Assembly: GCA_937930635.1 (NCBI GenBank)
Contig: CALHCF010000017.1
Location: forward strand, 62,001-126,000
From: an uncultured Rhizobiaceae group bacterium
GTDB lineage: Bacteria; Pseudomonadota; Alphaproteobacteria; Rhizobiales; Rhizobiaceae
Direction: 5' to 3'
DNA length: 64,000 nucleotides
The translations under genes and the position numbers were made by a program. This document shows positions 1 to 9,561 of this stretch, in pieces. The notes under the pieces were generated by a model. The model saw only the letters and a list, made by a program, of their open reading frames with translations, made no database searches and was not told the DNA's origin. Each line of letters begins with the position of its first letter. Positions within the stretch are counted from its first letter, which is position 1.

Positions 1-1008
1 AGTGTTTGAGGGTTTCAGCGTAGTGAACGCGCAGAAATTCCAGATCAAGGCACCAAAGCGAGTTTCGTTCCACGCTTTCAAAAACCTCCGACAGGGCCGG
101 TGAATATGCGCCGGGGAAAATATATTTGCGCATGAACTTGCTCGCCATTCCCGGTGGGCTCATGTGCCCAATCGAATGGATCACCGCCAGTCCGTCATCC
201 GGCATCAGGTCGTTCACCTTGGCAAAGAACTCGTCATAGTGAGACACGCCAACATGCTCGAACATGCCCACGGAAACGATGCGATCAAAGGTTTCCGGCA
301 CCTCGCGATAATCCTGCAAACGAAACTCAACACGGTCGGCAAGACCCATGTCTATGGCGCGCTGGCTGGCAAGTTGCTGTTGCTCGGTCGACAGGGTGAC
401 ACCGACAACTTTCACATCTTCCATACTGGCCAGATAGAGCGCCAGATCGCCCCATCCGCACCCGATGTCGAGAACCGTCTGCCCCGGTTTCAGATCGAGT
501 TTAGCCGCCAGAAGGCGCAGCTTGTTGCGCTGTGCCTGTTCAAGACTTTCGTTGTCATTCCTGAAATAAGCACAGGAATACAGCATGTTGTCATCGAGAA
601 AGAGTTTGTAGAAATCATTGCCCAGATCGTAGTGATGCGCGATATTGCCTTGCGCTTCGCCCTTGCGGTTACTTTGTTGTTTGCGGCGAAACAACATTGT
701 CACTTTACGGATCACCTTTTGCAGCGGGTAGTCGGCAAGCGACAATCGGTTGATCGAAAACAGGCGCAGGAAATCCCGTAGCGTCGACCCTTCCTCGAAT
801 GTCATTGTGCCATCCATATAGGCTTCGGCAGCCGCGATTTCTGATTTGAAAACCAGATCGCGATACAGTTTCTTGTCACTCAACCGCATGACCACCTGGG
901 GGCCATCGACCTTGCCGCCAAACACATGGCGTTTGCCGCTGGCATCAATAACCTCGAGTTTCCCCTTCTGCACGAAAGACTTCATCATATGGGAAAGTGG
1001 AAACATGG
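1..1008 (-). CDS. cfa: Cyclopropane-fatty-acyl-phospholipid synthase family methyltransferase (3' end outside window)
   Basis: Transfers a methylene group from S-adenosylmethionine to double bonds of membrane phospholipid acyl chains. I translated the reverse strand from the ATG at 1006-1008; the frame stays open to base 1, so 336 codons are visible and the C-terminus lies beyond the window. Visible landmarks are the lipid-binding motif HYDLGNDFY (about residues 125-133), the SAM-binding glycine loop VLDIGCGWG (178-186) and MFEHVG (248-253), in the order seen in CFA synthases. It is divergent from parE with a 195-bp gap. It could be a related SAM methyltransferase of the same family, since the end cannot be seen. 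Confidence 0.85.
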
Positions 1009-1203
1009 GCACGGTCTCAGTTACAGGACATGACACAAACCCTTGCCATGAAGTTTGTTTAAAGAGAAGCGCAAGCGGCGGCGATGCGGTGATTTATTTG
1101 AAGGAACATTCTGTGAACTCCCCCTTGCCCTCCCCTTTAGTCAATCGTATCCACCCGACAGGACCGATTAACCGCCTTCAATGATTCGCAAAGCAAGGAT
1201 TGC

Positions 1204-3216
1204 ATGGCTCAGGATCTGTTTGCCGACAATACGGCGCCAACACCAAAAGCACCGGCCAAGAAAGCTGCAAAAGCGGTCAAAGGCGGTGACAACGAGTACA
1301 ACGCCTCTGACATCGAGGTTCTTGAAGGACTGGAACCCGTACGCCGCCGACCCGGCATGTATATTGGCGGAACTGACCTCAAGGCGATGCACCATCTGTT
1401 CGCCGAGGTGATCGACAATTCCATGGATGAAGCTGTGGCGGGCCATGCATCATGGATCGAGGTTGATCTTGATGCTGAAGGCTACCTGACGATTACGGAC
1501 AATGGCCGTGGTATTCCCGTCGACCCCCATCCCAAGTTCAAGGACAAATCTGCACTCGAAGTCATCATGACCACGCTCCATGCCGGCGGTAAGTTTGACG
1601 GTAAAGCTTATGAAACCTCCGGCGGTCTGCACGGCGTTGGCATTTCCGTGGTCAACGCCCTTTCAGACGATCTGGTGGTTGAAGTAGCCCGTGGCCGGGA
1701 ACTCTATCGGCAGGACTTTTCTCGCGGTGTTGCAAAGACCAAGCTGAAAAAGGTTGGCGATGCCCCCAACAGACGCGGAACCCGCGTAAGATTTCACCCT
1801 GATCCCGAGATTTTTGGGGCCAAGGCGGCGTTTTCTCCTCTGACTCTGTTCAAAATGGCCCGGTCCAAAGCCTATCTGTTTGGCGGTGTCGAAATACGCT
1901 GGTCCTGCGACCCGGCGCTTTTGAGCGGCAAAGATGAAGCCACAGAAAAGGCGACATTCCATTTCCCTGGTGGCCTGAAGGACTACCTGACGGCATCACT
2001 TGGCCAGCAGATGCAGGTGACCGAGCCATTTGCCGGGTCAACGTCGAAGAAATCAGGACACGGTGCCGTGGAATGGGCCATCACCTGGTATGGCGATGAT
2101 GGGTTCGTCAATTCCTATTGTAACACCGTGCCCACCAATGAAGGCGGCACCCACGAAGCCGGGTTGCGCACCACACTGACCCGAAGCCTGAAAGCCTATG
2201 CCGAACTTGTAGGAAACAAAAAAGGTTCCGCCATCACCACCGATGATGTGATGACATCGGCAGCAGCGATGATTTCTGTTTTCATTCGCGAGCCGGAATT
2301 TGTGGGCCAGACCAAAGACAAACTGGCCACACTGGAAGCACAAAAGATTGTCGAAACCGCTGTCCGCGATGCATTCGACCACTGGCTTGCCGCCTCTCCT
2401 GCGCAGTCGGCCAAGCTGCTTGAGTGGGTAATTGATCGCGCCGAAGAACGGTTGCGCCGCAGACAGGAAAAGGAAGTCAACCGCAAGAACGCCACCCGCA
2501 AACTGCGCCTGCCGGGTAAACTTTCCGATTGTGCAAAAACCGCCAAGGGCGGAACGGAAATCTTCATTGTGGAGGGCGATTCTGCCGGCGGCTCTGCCAA
2601 GCAGGCGCGAGATCGCAAGAGCCAGGCCATCCTACCGCTGCGCGGTAAGATCCTCAACGTCGCCTCCGCCAGCCGCGACAAACTTGCCAACAGCCAACAG
2701 ATCAATGATCTGGTTCAGGCGCTGGGCTGCGGGACGCGCTCCAAATTCAGCATTGATGAACTGCGCTATGACCGTGTGATCATCATGACGGATGCTGATG
2801 TCGATGGTGCTCATATTGCGTCCCTGCTGATCACTTTCTTTCATCAGGAAATGCCTGGAATCATAGAACAGGGAGCGCTCTATCTCGCGGTCCCTCCCCT
2901 CTACAAACTGACCCAGGGCGGCAAAACCATGTATGCCCGTGATGACGCACACAAGGATCAACTGCTGGCGGAGGAATTTTCAGGCAACAAGAAAGTTGAA
3001 CTTGGTCGTTTCAAGGGCCTTGGTGAAATGATGCCGGGTCAGTTGAAAGAAACCACCATGGACCCGAAAAACCGCACGCTGCTGCGCGTCTCCCTTGATG
3101 CATCTGAGGCGGCAAAGGACGCAATCGACCGTCTTATGGGCAACAAGCCGGAACTGCGCTTCCAGTTCATCCAGGAAAATGCCGAATTTGCCAGTGCAGA
3201 TTTGCTGGACGTTTGA
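1204..3216 (+). CDS. parE: DNA topoisomerase IV subunit B
   Basis: ATPase subunit of topoisomerase IV, which pairs with ParC to decatenate daughter chromosomes. At 670 residues it has ParE rather than GyrB length. The GHKL ATPase site shows AEVIDNSMDEA (Glu68, Asn72), DNGRGIP (99-105) and the GGLHGVG loop. The TOPRIM metal site shows EGDSAGG (457-463) and DADVDGAH (530-537). The C-terminus has the conserved RFKGLGEMMP. An Ala/Lys-rich stretch of about 30 residues precedes the ATPase domain. No parC is seen nearby, which is usual in alphaproteobacteria. GyrB is the alternative, but the lack of the extra GyrB insert favours ParE. Confidence 0.93.
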   Translation: MAQDLFADNTAPTPKAPAKKAAKAVKGGDNEYNASDIEVLEGLEPVRRRPGMYIGGTDLKAMHHLFAEVIDNSMDEAVAGHASWIEVDLDAEGYLTITDNGRGIPVDPHPKFKDKSALEVIMTTLHAGGKFDGKAYETSGGLHGVGISVVNALSDDLVVEVARGRELYRQDFSRGVAKTKLKKVGDAPNRRGTRVRFHPDPEIFGAKAAFSPLTLFKMARSKAYLFGGVEIRWSCDPALLSGKDEATEKATFHFPGGLKDYLTASLGQQMQVTEPFAGSTSKKSGHGAVEWAITWYGDDGFVNSYCNTVPTNEGGTHEAGLRTTLTRSLKAYAELVGNKKGSAITTDDVMTSAAAMISVFIREPEFVGQTKDKLATLEAQKIVETAVRDAFDHWLAASPAQSAKLLEWVIDRAEERLRRRQEKEVNRKNATRKLRLPGKLSDCAKTAKGGTEIFIVEGDSAGGSAKQARDRKSQAILPLRGKILNVASASRDKLANSQQINDLVQALGCGTRSKFSIDELRYDRVIIMTDADVDGAHIASLLITFFHQEMPGIIEQGALYLAVPPLYKLTQGGKTMYARDDAHKDQLLAEEFSGNKKVELGRFKGLGEMMPGQLKETTMDPKNRTLLRVSLDASEAAKDAIDRLMGNKPELRFQFIQENAEFASADLLDV

Positions 3217-3253
3217 GGAGAAAACCCACCCCTTGACGGAAAGCAGCGGCACC

Positions 3254-4372
3254 TCATTGTTTTGCAAGGAAGTCGGAAAAACGCCCAAGACCTTGTTTTA
3301 ATATGTCTGGGTTGTTGGCATATCCAACGCGCAGATAGCCTTCCATATTCAATGCCGAACCGGGTGTGAACATGACGCCCGTTTCCTTCAACAGCGAGAC
3401 ACAGAGGTCGCGCGAACTCACCGGCAAATCATATTTCAGCAGAGCCGTTGTACCCGAAAGCGGCTTGCGCCAGCTAATTTTGGGTTCACCGGCGACCCAG
3501 TCTTCGAGAATTTTGAGATTTCCACGTGTAATCCTCTGGCTGCGCGCCAGGAGTTTATCGCGGTTTTCAAGTGCCAGTGCCGCGAAATGATCATCAATCA
3601 TTCCAACTGAAATCGTATCATAGTCCCGATGGATCATGACATCTTCAATCATGCGCTGAGGCGCGGCAATCCACCCAAGTCTCAAACCCGCCAGTGAATA
3701 GGCCTTAGACATGCTGGCGGTGCTGATACCTTTCTCATAGATGTCCGCAATAGACGCTGTCGTTCCCGATCCTTCCTGATCTGTCCCGCGATAGACTTCA
3801 TCGCACAAAATCCACGCATCAGTTTCCCGCGCTATCTGTGCAATTTCCTCCAGCATTGAGCGATCCATCAGCGCTCCGGTTGGATTGTTTGGATTGTTGA
3901 GCGCAATCAGCTTTGTTCCTGCCACAGCTATTGTGCGAAGCAGGTCGAGGTCTGGAAGCCAGTCATCCTCCTCGCGCAGTTTCAACTGATGAACATCAGC
4001 ACCGATACTTGCCGGGATGGAATAATGCTGCTGGTAGGTTGGCACCACGGCGACAACCCTGTCTCCTGCACTCACCAGTGTTTTATGCACCAGCATATTG
4101 GCGCCAATCGTTCCGTGAGTGACGATCACATTTGCTACATTCTGCTTGTCATAAAGTGCTGCGATCGCCTCACGCAGCCGCTGGGAACCTTCGATCGCAC
4201 CATATGTCATTTTCATGGTCAGCAGATCGGAGAGGTCATGGTCATTCTTACCCGCCAGCCGCAACAATCCCTCAATGGTGATGCTTTCGACGCAGGTCTC
4301 AGCCAGGTTCCACTCGCACCTGGTTTCCCACTCGTTCATCCAAAGCTCTACACCAAAAGGCTCAATATGCAT
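3254..4372 (-). CDS. PLP-dependent class I/II aminotransferase, substrate unknown
   Basis: Fold-type I PLP enzyme of about 372 residues. Hallmarks are NNPNNPTG (159-166), DEVYRG (191-196) and the Schiff-base lysine in SMSKAYSLAG (Lys223). The frame opens a few codons earlier, at 4384, but the ATG at 4370-4372 has GGAG six bases upstream, so I use it. The N-terminus (IEPFGVELWMNEWE) resembles a group of stand-alone aminotransferases sometimes annotated as capreomycidine-synthase-like; that label is from memory and gives no substrate. It converges on parE with a 37-bp gap, and no biosynthetic partner adjoins it. Confidence 0.85.
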   Translation of the reverse strand: MHIEPFGVELWMNEWETRCEWNLAETCVESITIEGLLRLAGKNDHDLSDLLTMKMTYGAIEGSQRLREAIAALYDKQNVANVIVTHGTIGANMLVHKTLVSAGDRVVAVVPTYQQHYSIPASIGADVHQLKLREEDDWLPDLDLLRTIAVAGTKLIALNNPNNPTGALMDRSMLEEIAQIARETDAWILCDEVYRGTDQEGSGTTASIADIYEKGISTASMSKAYSLAGLRLGWIAAPQRMIEDVMIHRDYDTISVGMIDDHFAALALENRDKLLARSQRITRGNLKILEDWVAGEPKISWRKPLSGTTALLKYDLPVSSRDLCVSLLKETGVMFTPGSALNMEGYLRVGYANNPDILKQGLGRFSDFLAKQ

Positions 4373-4735
4373 GGCCTGCTCCATTCAATGGTTGGTAATC
4401 AGTCGATCGCGTTGCCAGATACGTCAACTGAAGCAACATGTCATGATCACACCGATTGTTGTTTGAAACCATACGGCCCCAAACAACCGGCGAAATGCAC
4501 AAACACTTCGCGTCCCGGCAAGGGGTTTGATTTAGGTAAAACATACGACAAGTCAGGCGGCTATTTTCAAACTGCCCCACTCCTTACTTCACCCATTTGT
4601 TGACTTATTGGCCTCATTTTCCTATTCCGCGCTTAGGATTGGCGCAAAATATGTTCAATAGCGCCGTTTAGAGGCCGGACCGACCCGACCTGCGCTTACA
4701 ACGAACCTTCTCAAAATGAAGAGACAACGCCTTTT
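4373..4735. other. Intergenic region between divergent aminotransferase and helicase genes
   Basis: This 363-base stretch separates two divergent starts and must hold both promoters. I see no convincing gene: the short frames here overlap the aminotransferase start and lack coding character. The only site I can name is the promoter candidate listed separately at 4600-4628. About 105 bases lie between that candidate and the helicase start codon, leaving room for a leader. I see no tRNA-like or riboswitch-like fold. Confidence 0.5.
4600..4628 (+). promoter_or_regulatory. Possible sigma70-type promoter for the RhlE-like helicase
   Basis: TTGACT at 4600-4605 and TATTCC at 4623-4628 are separated by 17 bases, about 105 bases upstream of the helicase start codon. 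The -35 match is good and the -10 is weak, as is common in alphaproteobacteria. This is inferred from sequence only. Confidence 0.3.
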
Positions 4736-6118
4736 ATGAATTTTTCTGATCTTGGACTAAGTCCAAAAGTACTGGCAGCTGTTGAAGCTGCCGGGTATAC
4801 CGAGCCCACGCCTATTCAGGCGCAGGCCATTCCGCATGTGTTGCAGCGCCGTGATGTTATGGGCATAGCCCAGACCGGAACGGGCAAAACTGCCGCATTC
4901 ACACTTCCCATGATATCATTGACCGAGAAAGGGCGCGCACGGGCCAGAATGCCCCGCACCCTTATTCTTGAACCCACCCGCGAACTGGCCGCCCAGGTTG
5001 AAGAAAACTTCAACAAATACGGGATCAACCACAAGCTCAACGTTGCGCTGCTGATTGGCGGTGTATCGTTTGAAGATCAGATGAGAAAGCTGGACCGGGG
5101 TGCGGATGTTCTTATCGCGACGCCGGGGCGCTTGCTGGACCTTTTTGAGCGTGGCCGCATTTTGATGACGGGTGTAGAAATTCTCGTTATCGACGAGGCG
5201 GACAGAATGCTTGATATGGGGTTCATTCCCGATATTGAGCGCATCGTGAAGATGGTGCCGTTCACCCGCCAGACTTTGTTTTTCTCGGCAACCATGCCGC
5301 CGGAGATTGAACGGCTGGCCGATCAGTTCCTTCAAAATCCGGTTCAGGTCGCAGTGGCGGCCGCTGCGTCAACGGCAAAAACCGTCGACCAGAAACTCGT
5401 CAAAGCCCCGCGCAAGGATTTCGAAAAGCGGGCGGTATTGCGCGACCTGATCGACAATGCATCCGAGCTCAAGAACGCCATCATCTTCTGTAACCGCAAA
5501 CGCGATGTCGCGACACTTTATCGTTCGCTGTTCAAGCGCGAATATTCTGTCGGTGCTCTGCATGGCGATATGGATCAAACCTCGCGAATGAAGACGCTGG
5601 ACGGGTTTCGCAACGGCGAAATCTCACTTCTGGTTGCAAGTGATGTTGCAGCCCGCGGTCTGGACATCCCCGATGTCAGCCATGTGTTCAATTTCGACAT
5701 TCCAATCCACGCAGAGGACTATGTGCACCGCATCGGTCGTTGTGGACGGGCGGGCCGCAACGGCTGGGCGTTTTCTCTTGTGACATCAGCGGACGACAAA
5801 TATCTCAGCGCTATTCAAAGCCTGACCGGTGATGATGTCGAGTGGACGGGCGAGAAGGCTGAATTCGAGGCACGTGACAAAAAACCCAAGCGCCGTAGCA
5901 AAAAACCGTCAAATGCAGACAGCACGGACGAACCGGCGCAGGCGAAGAAAACACCTGCAGAAGACGAAACACCGAAGAAAAAGACCAAACCTGCCAATAC
6001 CAAGCAGGAAAAGAAGCCTCAACGTTCCAAAAAACGCGATGGTGACCATGATGATGGCCCAACACCGCAGGGTCTTGGAGACCACGTTCCGGCTTTTCTG
6101 TTGCAGTCGGTTCGCTAG
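4736..6118 (+). CDS. rhlE: DEAD-box ATP-dependent RNA helicase, RhlE type
   Basis: Unwinds RNA duplexes in ribosome assembly or mRNA decay. All core motifs are present: Q-motif region TPIQAQ (25-30), motif I AQTGTGKT (45-52), Ia PTREL (80-84), TPGRLLD, DEAD (153-156), SAT (184-186), ARGLD and HRIGRCGRAGR (331-341). After about residue 378 comes an 80-residue Lys/Arg-rich tail typical of RhlE-like proteins, probably for RNA binding. The protein is 460 residues. It heads the co-directional block that runs to aat but has its own upstream region. The subfamily is assigned by tail type and overall similarity. Confidence 0.9.
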   Translation: MNFSDLGLSPKVLAAVEAAGYTEPTPIQAQAIPHVLQRRDVMGIAQTGTGKTAAFTLPMISLTEKGRARARMPRTLILEPTRELAAQVEENFNKYGINHKLNVALLIGGVSFEDQMRKLDRGADVLIATPGRLLDLFERGRILMTGVEILVIDEADRMLDMGFIPDIERIVKMVPFTRQTLFFSATMPPEIERLADQFLQNPVQVAVAAAASTAKTVDQKLVKAPRKDFEKRAVLRDLIDNASELKNAIIFCNRKRDVATLYRSLFKREYSVGALHGDMDQTSRMKTLDGFRNGEISLLVASDVAARGLDIPDVSHVFNFDIPIHAEDYVHRIGRCGRAGRNGWAFSLVTSADDKYLSAIQSLTGDDVEWTGEKAEFEARDKKPKRRSKKPSNADSTDEPAQAKKTPAEDETPKKKTKPANTKQEKKPQRSKKRDGDHDDGPTPQGLGDHVPAFLLQSVR

Positions 6119-6148
6119 AGCAAAGCGACGTCACCAAATGTGCAGTCC

Positions 6149-6182
6149 CCAATACAAGACGGTCATGCATCTGCCGTATTGG
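6149..6182. repeat. Inverted repeat between helicase and M48 protease genes
   Basis: CCAATAC (6149-6155) and GTATTGG (6176-6182) are perfect 7-base complements, and ACGG/CCGT inside can extend the stem. No T-run follows, so it is not a classical terminator. It could be an mRNA-processing or attenuating hairpin between the two genes. Confidence 0.45.
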
Positions 6183-6254
6183 TGGCGTTGGAGTCACATG
6201 AATGTGTGAACCGGAGTATTGCGTCGACGCACAGCGTTGAAATAGGACCAATAC

Positions 6255-7667
6255 ATGACTTTTCAAAGCTCACTGACTCGCTTTTCGAACCTGAATCCAG
6301 CCCGTAAAACGGGAATTTTGCGGCTGGCGACTTTAGCGCTGATAGCCATCATCTGGTGTGCAACTGCCACACAATATGCATCGGCTCAGAGCCGCGGTTT
6401 GGCGCTGGTTCGCGACGCAGAAATTGAGGCTTTGTTGCGCGACTATTCCCGTCCGCTCATGCGCGCCGCAGGCCTTCGCCGCGGCTCGGTGAATTTTTAT
6501 CTGGTCAATGATCCCTCATTTAACGCATTTGTCAGTGGGCGTGGTGTTTTCATCAACACCGGGCTCATCCTGCAGGCCGACACACCAGGCGAAGTCATTG
6601 GTGTCATCGCGCATGAGCTTGGGCATATCATTGGCGGACATCAGATCAGGTTGCGACAGCGTGTTGAGGATGCAACCCGTTTTGCCAAACTCACCACCCT
6701 GCTTGGTGTTGGGCTATCAGCGGCGGGTGCGGCATCGGGCAACAGCAGTGTAGCAGGTGCAGGTTTTGGCGTTGCAGCAGGCGGCGGTACGCTCGCAATC
6801 CGTAACATTTTGAAATACCAGCGCGGCGAAGAGCAGGCGGCAGACCGGGCCGCCGTTACGCTGCTCAACAAATCCAAACAGTCCGGCGCAGGCATGCTGG
6901 CGACATTCAAACGCTTACAAAGACAATTCTCAGCCCTTGGAACCCGCGTCAATCCTTATCTGGTAAGCCATCCGCTTCCCAACAATCGCATCGCGACGAT
7001 GGGCGACCTTATTCGCCGCAGCCCCCATTTCAAACGCAAGGGGCCTTCATCGTTACAACGCCGTCATGATTTGGCCCGTGCCAAGATCGCCGCCTATTCC
7101 GGCGACAGCCGTTATGCGCGCTCGCTGCTGCAAAGCAAGAAGATCAGCGGTGACGCCCGGCTCTATGGTCGCGCCATCATCACGCATCTCTACGGATCTC
7201 CCCGCAAAGCGATCCCCCAGATTGACCGTTTGCTGAAAAAGCAGCCAAACAACGCCTATTTTCACGAGATGAAAGGCGAAATTCTGCTTCGCTCAGGCAA
7301 GGGTGCCGCCGCCGTGGGGCCGTTTCGGCGTGCCGTCAAACTGGACAAGACGGGAGCCGGGTTTCTGCGCGTTGAACTTGCCCATGCCCTGCTTGAATCA
7401 GGTCGAAAAAAGGACCTGAAAGAAGCGATCGTTCACCTTAAAAAAGGGTTGCGTCGTGACCCGTCCGCACTTGCCGGTTATCATTATCTTGCCATTGCAT
7501 ATGGAAAGACGGGCGAGGTGCCGAAGGCTCTGATGGCGTCGGCTGAACTGGCGTTGAGGACAGGGAAAAAGAGCGAGGCAAAAAGCTATGCACGTCGCGC
7601 TCAAAAGGGGTTTAAACGCGGGTCTCCCGCATGGATACGGGCGCAGGATATTGTCGGCCATAAGTAA
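6255..7667 (+). CDS. M48-family metalloprotease with TPR-like C-terminus (BepA/YfgC-like)
   Basis: Predicted periplasmic zinc protease for outer-membrane protein quality control. A hydrophobic signal segment (about 20-45) ends in ATQYASAQS. The zinc motif HELGH lies at 120-124, and the third ligand is probably the Glu in GEEQAAD near 192. A Gly/Ala-rich hydrophobic stretch (about 147-180) follows the HELGH helix. The last 200 residues are helical repeats (for example ALAGYHYLAIAYGKTGEVPKA) that look like TPRs. Its 470 residues match BepA-like proteins. The neighbouring DsbA-like gene follows after 34 bases, suggesting a shared envelope-maintenance transcript. Confidence 0.88.
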   Translation: MTFQSSLTRFSNLNPARKTGILRLATLALIAIIWCATATQYASAQSRGLALVRDAEIEALLRDYSRPLMRAAGLRRGSVNFYLVNDPSFNAFVSGRGVFINTGLILQADTPGEVIGVIAHELGHIIGGHQIRLRQRVEDATRFAKLTTLLGVGLSAAGAASGNSSVAGAGFGVAAGGGTLAIRNILKYQRGEEQAADRAAVTLLNKSKQSGAGMLATFKRLQRQFSALGTRVNPYLVSHPLPNNRIATMGDLIRRSPHFKRKGPSSLQRRHDLARAKIAAYSGDSRYARSLLQSKKISGDARLYGRAIITHLYGSPRKAIPQIDRLLKKQPNNAYFHEMKGEILLRSGKGAAAVGPFRRAVKLDKTGAGFLRVELAHALLESGRKKDLKEAIVHLKKGLRRDPSALAGYHYLAIAYGKTGEVPKALMASAELALRTGKKSEAKSYARRAQKGFKRGSPAWIRAQDIVGHK

Positions 7668-7701
7668 GGCGCGGCTACAGAAGTTATCAAGAGGGTTGGA
7701 T

Positions 7702-8490
7702 ATGACAGGTATTACGAAACACAAATGGCCGGCGAAGATACGCGCCGCGATCTTTATGCTGGCAAGCGCAGCTATACTTATGCCAGGTCTGCCTGCCCAC
7801 GCACTCGACCCCGGAGACAAAAAAGAGGTTGAGGAAATTATCCGGACCTATTTGCTCCAGAACCCGGAACTGATGCTGGAAGTTCAGCAGGCCCTTGAAC
7901 TGAAACAGCAGATAGAAGCAAAAACTAAGGCAAAAGAAGCGCTGGAGAAAAACGCGAAAACCGTCTTTGAATCGCCCAACCAGGCCAATATTGGCAATTT
8001 GGATGGTGATGTTACCGTGGTTGAGTTCTTTGACTACAATTGCGGTTTCTGCCAACGCGCCATGGATGACATGAACACGCTTTTGAAAACCGACAACAAC
8101 CTGAAGTTCGTTTTGAAGGAATTGCCGATACTCAGTGCTGGCTCAGTGGAAGCCAGCCGCATTTCGACCGCTGTGTACCGGCTCTACCCTGAAAAATATG
8201 CCGATTTCCACAATGCTCTTATGTCAACCGCTGGTCAAAAGGATGGCAAACGCGCCCTTCAGATTGCCGCCAACATGTCCCTTGATCTCGACAAGCTGAA
8301 CGCGGAAGGACAAAAAGACGATGTTGTTGAAGCATTCCGCGAGGTCAATGACCTGGCCAACAGCCTGGGCATCAATGGCACACCGTCATATGTGATCGGC
8401 GATGAGGTGATCTTTGGTGCGCTGGGGGAAGATATATTGCGTCAGAAGATCGAAAATGTGCGCAAGTGTGGAAGCACAATCTGTTCCTGA
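7702..8490 (+). CDS. Periplasmic DsbA-family thiol oxidoreductase
   Basis: Thioredoxin-fold protein of 262 residues with a signal peptide (hydrophobic core near 14-33, cleavage likely after PAHA). A coiled region (37-90) precedes the DsbA domain. The active site is CGFC (114-117) in FFDYNCGFCQRAMDD, and a cis-proline loop NGTPSY lies near the end. An earlier in-frame ATG at 7588 exists inside the protease gene, but the ATG at 7702 has GAGGGTTGG just upstream and begins a proper signal peptide. The layout resembles ScsC/Com1-like DsbA proteins; oxidase versus isomerase activity cannot be told. Confidence 0.85.
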   Translation: MTGITKHKWPAKIRAAIFMLASAAILMPGLPAHALDPGDKKEVEEIIRTYLLQNPELMLEVQQALELKQQIEAKTKAKEALEKNAKTVFESPNQANIGNLDGDVTVVEFFDYNCGFCQRAMDDMNTLLKTDNNLKFVLKELPILSAGSVEASRISTAVYRLYPEKYADFHNALMSTAGQKDGKRALQIAANMSLDLDKLNAEGQKDDVVEAFREVNDLANSLGINGTPSYVIGDEVIFGALGEDILRQKIENVRKCGSTICS

Positions 8491-8571
8491 GCATTTTTGT
8501 TCGACCCGCCAGCATGATTGTGCCATTTATGGGCTGATTTTATACGTATTTTGATACGAATCGGCTCTGTG

Positions 8572-9033
8572 ATGACTGTATCGGGTTCAAAGCCTCTGTT
8601 TGTTTTAAACGGCCCCAATCTCAATCTGCTGGGACAGAGGGAACGCGGAGTCTACGGATCAGCGACACTCAAGGACGTTGAAGCCGAATGCCACGCGCTT
8701 GCCGAGGCACTCGCGATGACTGTGGACTTTCGGCAAAGCAACAGCGAAGGCGAACTTGTGGACTGGCTGCACGAGGCCGGTCAAAAAGCAGCCGGAGTGG
8801 CAATAAACGCCGGGGCATACACCCACACATCAATTGCTCTTCACGACGCCATCAAGGGCATTGATGTCCCTGTCGTTGAACTCCATCTATCCAATATCCA
8901 TGCACGCGAAAGCTTTCGTCACCACTCGATGATCAGCGCCGCCTGCATAGGGCAGATTTGCGGGTTTGGAACTGCCAGCTATACGTTGGCCTTGCGCGCG
9001 CTCGCAGATCGTCTAAGCAAACCTCTGGGATAA
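8572..9033 (+). CDS. aroQ: Type II 3-dehydroquinate dehydratase
   Basis: Third step of the shikimate pathway: dehydration of 3-dehydroquinate to 3-dehydroshikimate. At 153 residues it has the usual dodecameric type II length. Visible are NGPNLNLLGQRE, the catalytic Tyr in GVYG, NAGAYTHTS and ELHLSNIHARESFRHHS with the catalytic His. The frame is open upstream to an ATG at 8518, but the ATG at 8572 gives the normal N-terminus just before FVLNGPN. It precedes accB by 44 bases; an aroQ-accB-accC order is common in proteobacteria. Confidence 0.93.
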   Translation: MTVSGSKPLFVLNGPNLNLLGQRERGVYGSATLKDVEAECHALAEALAMTVDFRQSNSEGELVDWLHEAGQKAAGVAINAGAYTHTSIALHDAIKGIDVPVVELHLSNIHARESFRHHSMISAACIGQICGFGTASYTLALRALADRLSKPLG

Positions 9034-9077
9034 CCCCAGCCAATACGACCATTGCAATCCTAAAGGGCCATCACGCC

Positions 9078-9551
9078 ATGTCTTCAAAGAAATCTTCCAT
9101 TGATACGGGGCTGATCCGCGATCTGGCCAATCTTTTGAATGATACCAAATTGGACGAGATCGAAGTGGAGGAAGGTGAACTGCGCATTCGCTTGGCTCGT
9201 GGCGGCGTGACAAACACCGTTTCCCTGCCAGCAGCAGCCCCTGCTCCGGTCCCGGTCGCAGCCGCTGTTGAAGCCGCACCGGCAGCAGCATCCCGTGCAG
9301 AACCGGCAGCTGCGGGTGGAACGCCCGTCGATTCACCCATGGTGGGCACGGCCTATCTCTCGCCATCGCCGGGCGCAGATCCATTTGTTTCGATCGGCGA
9401 CAAAGTGAGCAAGGGCCAGACCATCATAATTGTGGAAGCGATGAAGACAATGAACCAGATCCCGTCCCCTCAGGATGGCACCGTCGCCCAGATCTCGGTA
9501 GAGGATGGCCAGCCGGTAGAGTTTGGTCAGACGCTGATCACCTTCGAATAG
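9078..9551 (+). CDS. accB: Acetyl-CoA carboxylase biotin carboxyl carrier protein
   Basis: Carries biotin between the carboxylase and transferase parts of acetyl-CoA carboxylase. The 157 residues have an N-terminal helical region (1-45), an Ala/Pro-rich swivel linker (about 50-83) and a biotinyl domain with EAMKTMNQI, whose Lys123 is the biotinylation site. The residue after that Lys is Thr, where Met or Leu is commoner; this should not block modification. The start at 9078 is chosen over an in-frame ATG at 8958 inside aroQ because MSSKKSSIDTGLIRDL is the family N-terminus. accC follows after 10 bases. Confidence 0.95.
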   Translation: MSSKKSSIDTGLIRDLANLLNDTKLDEIEVEEGELRIRLARGGVTNTVSLPAAAPAPVPVAAAVEAAPAAASRAEPAAAGGTPVDSPMVGTAYLSPSPGADPFVSIGDKVSKGQTIIIVEAMKTMNQIPSPQDGTVAQISVEDGQPVEFGQTLITFE

Positions 9552-9561
9552 GCGCCGCCAG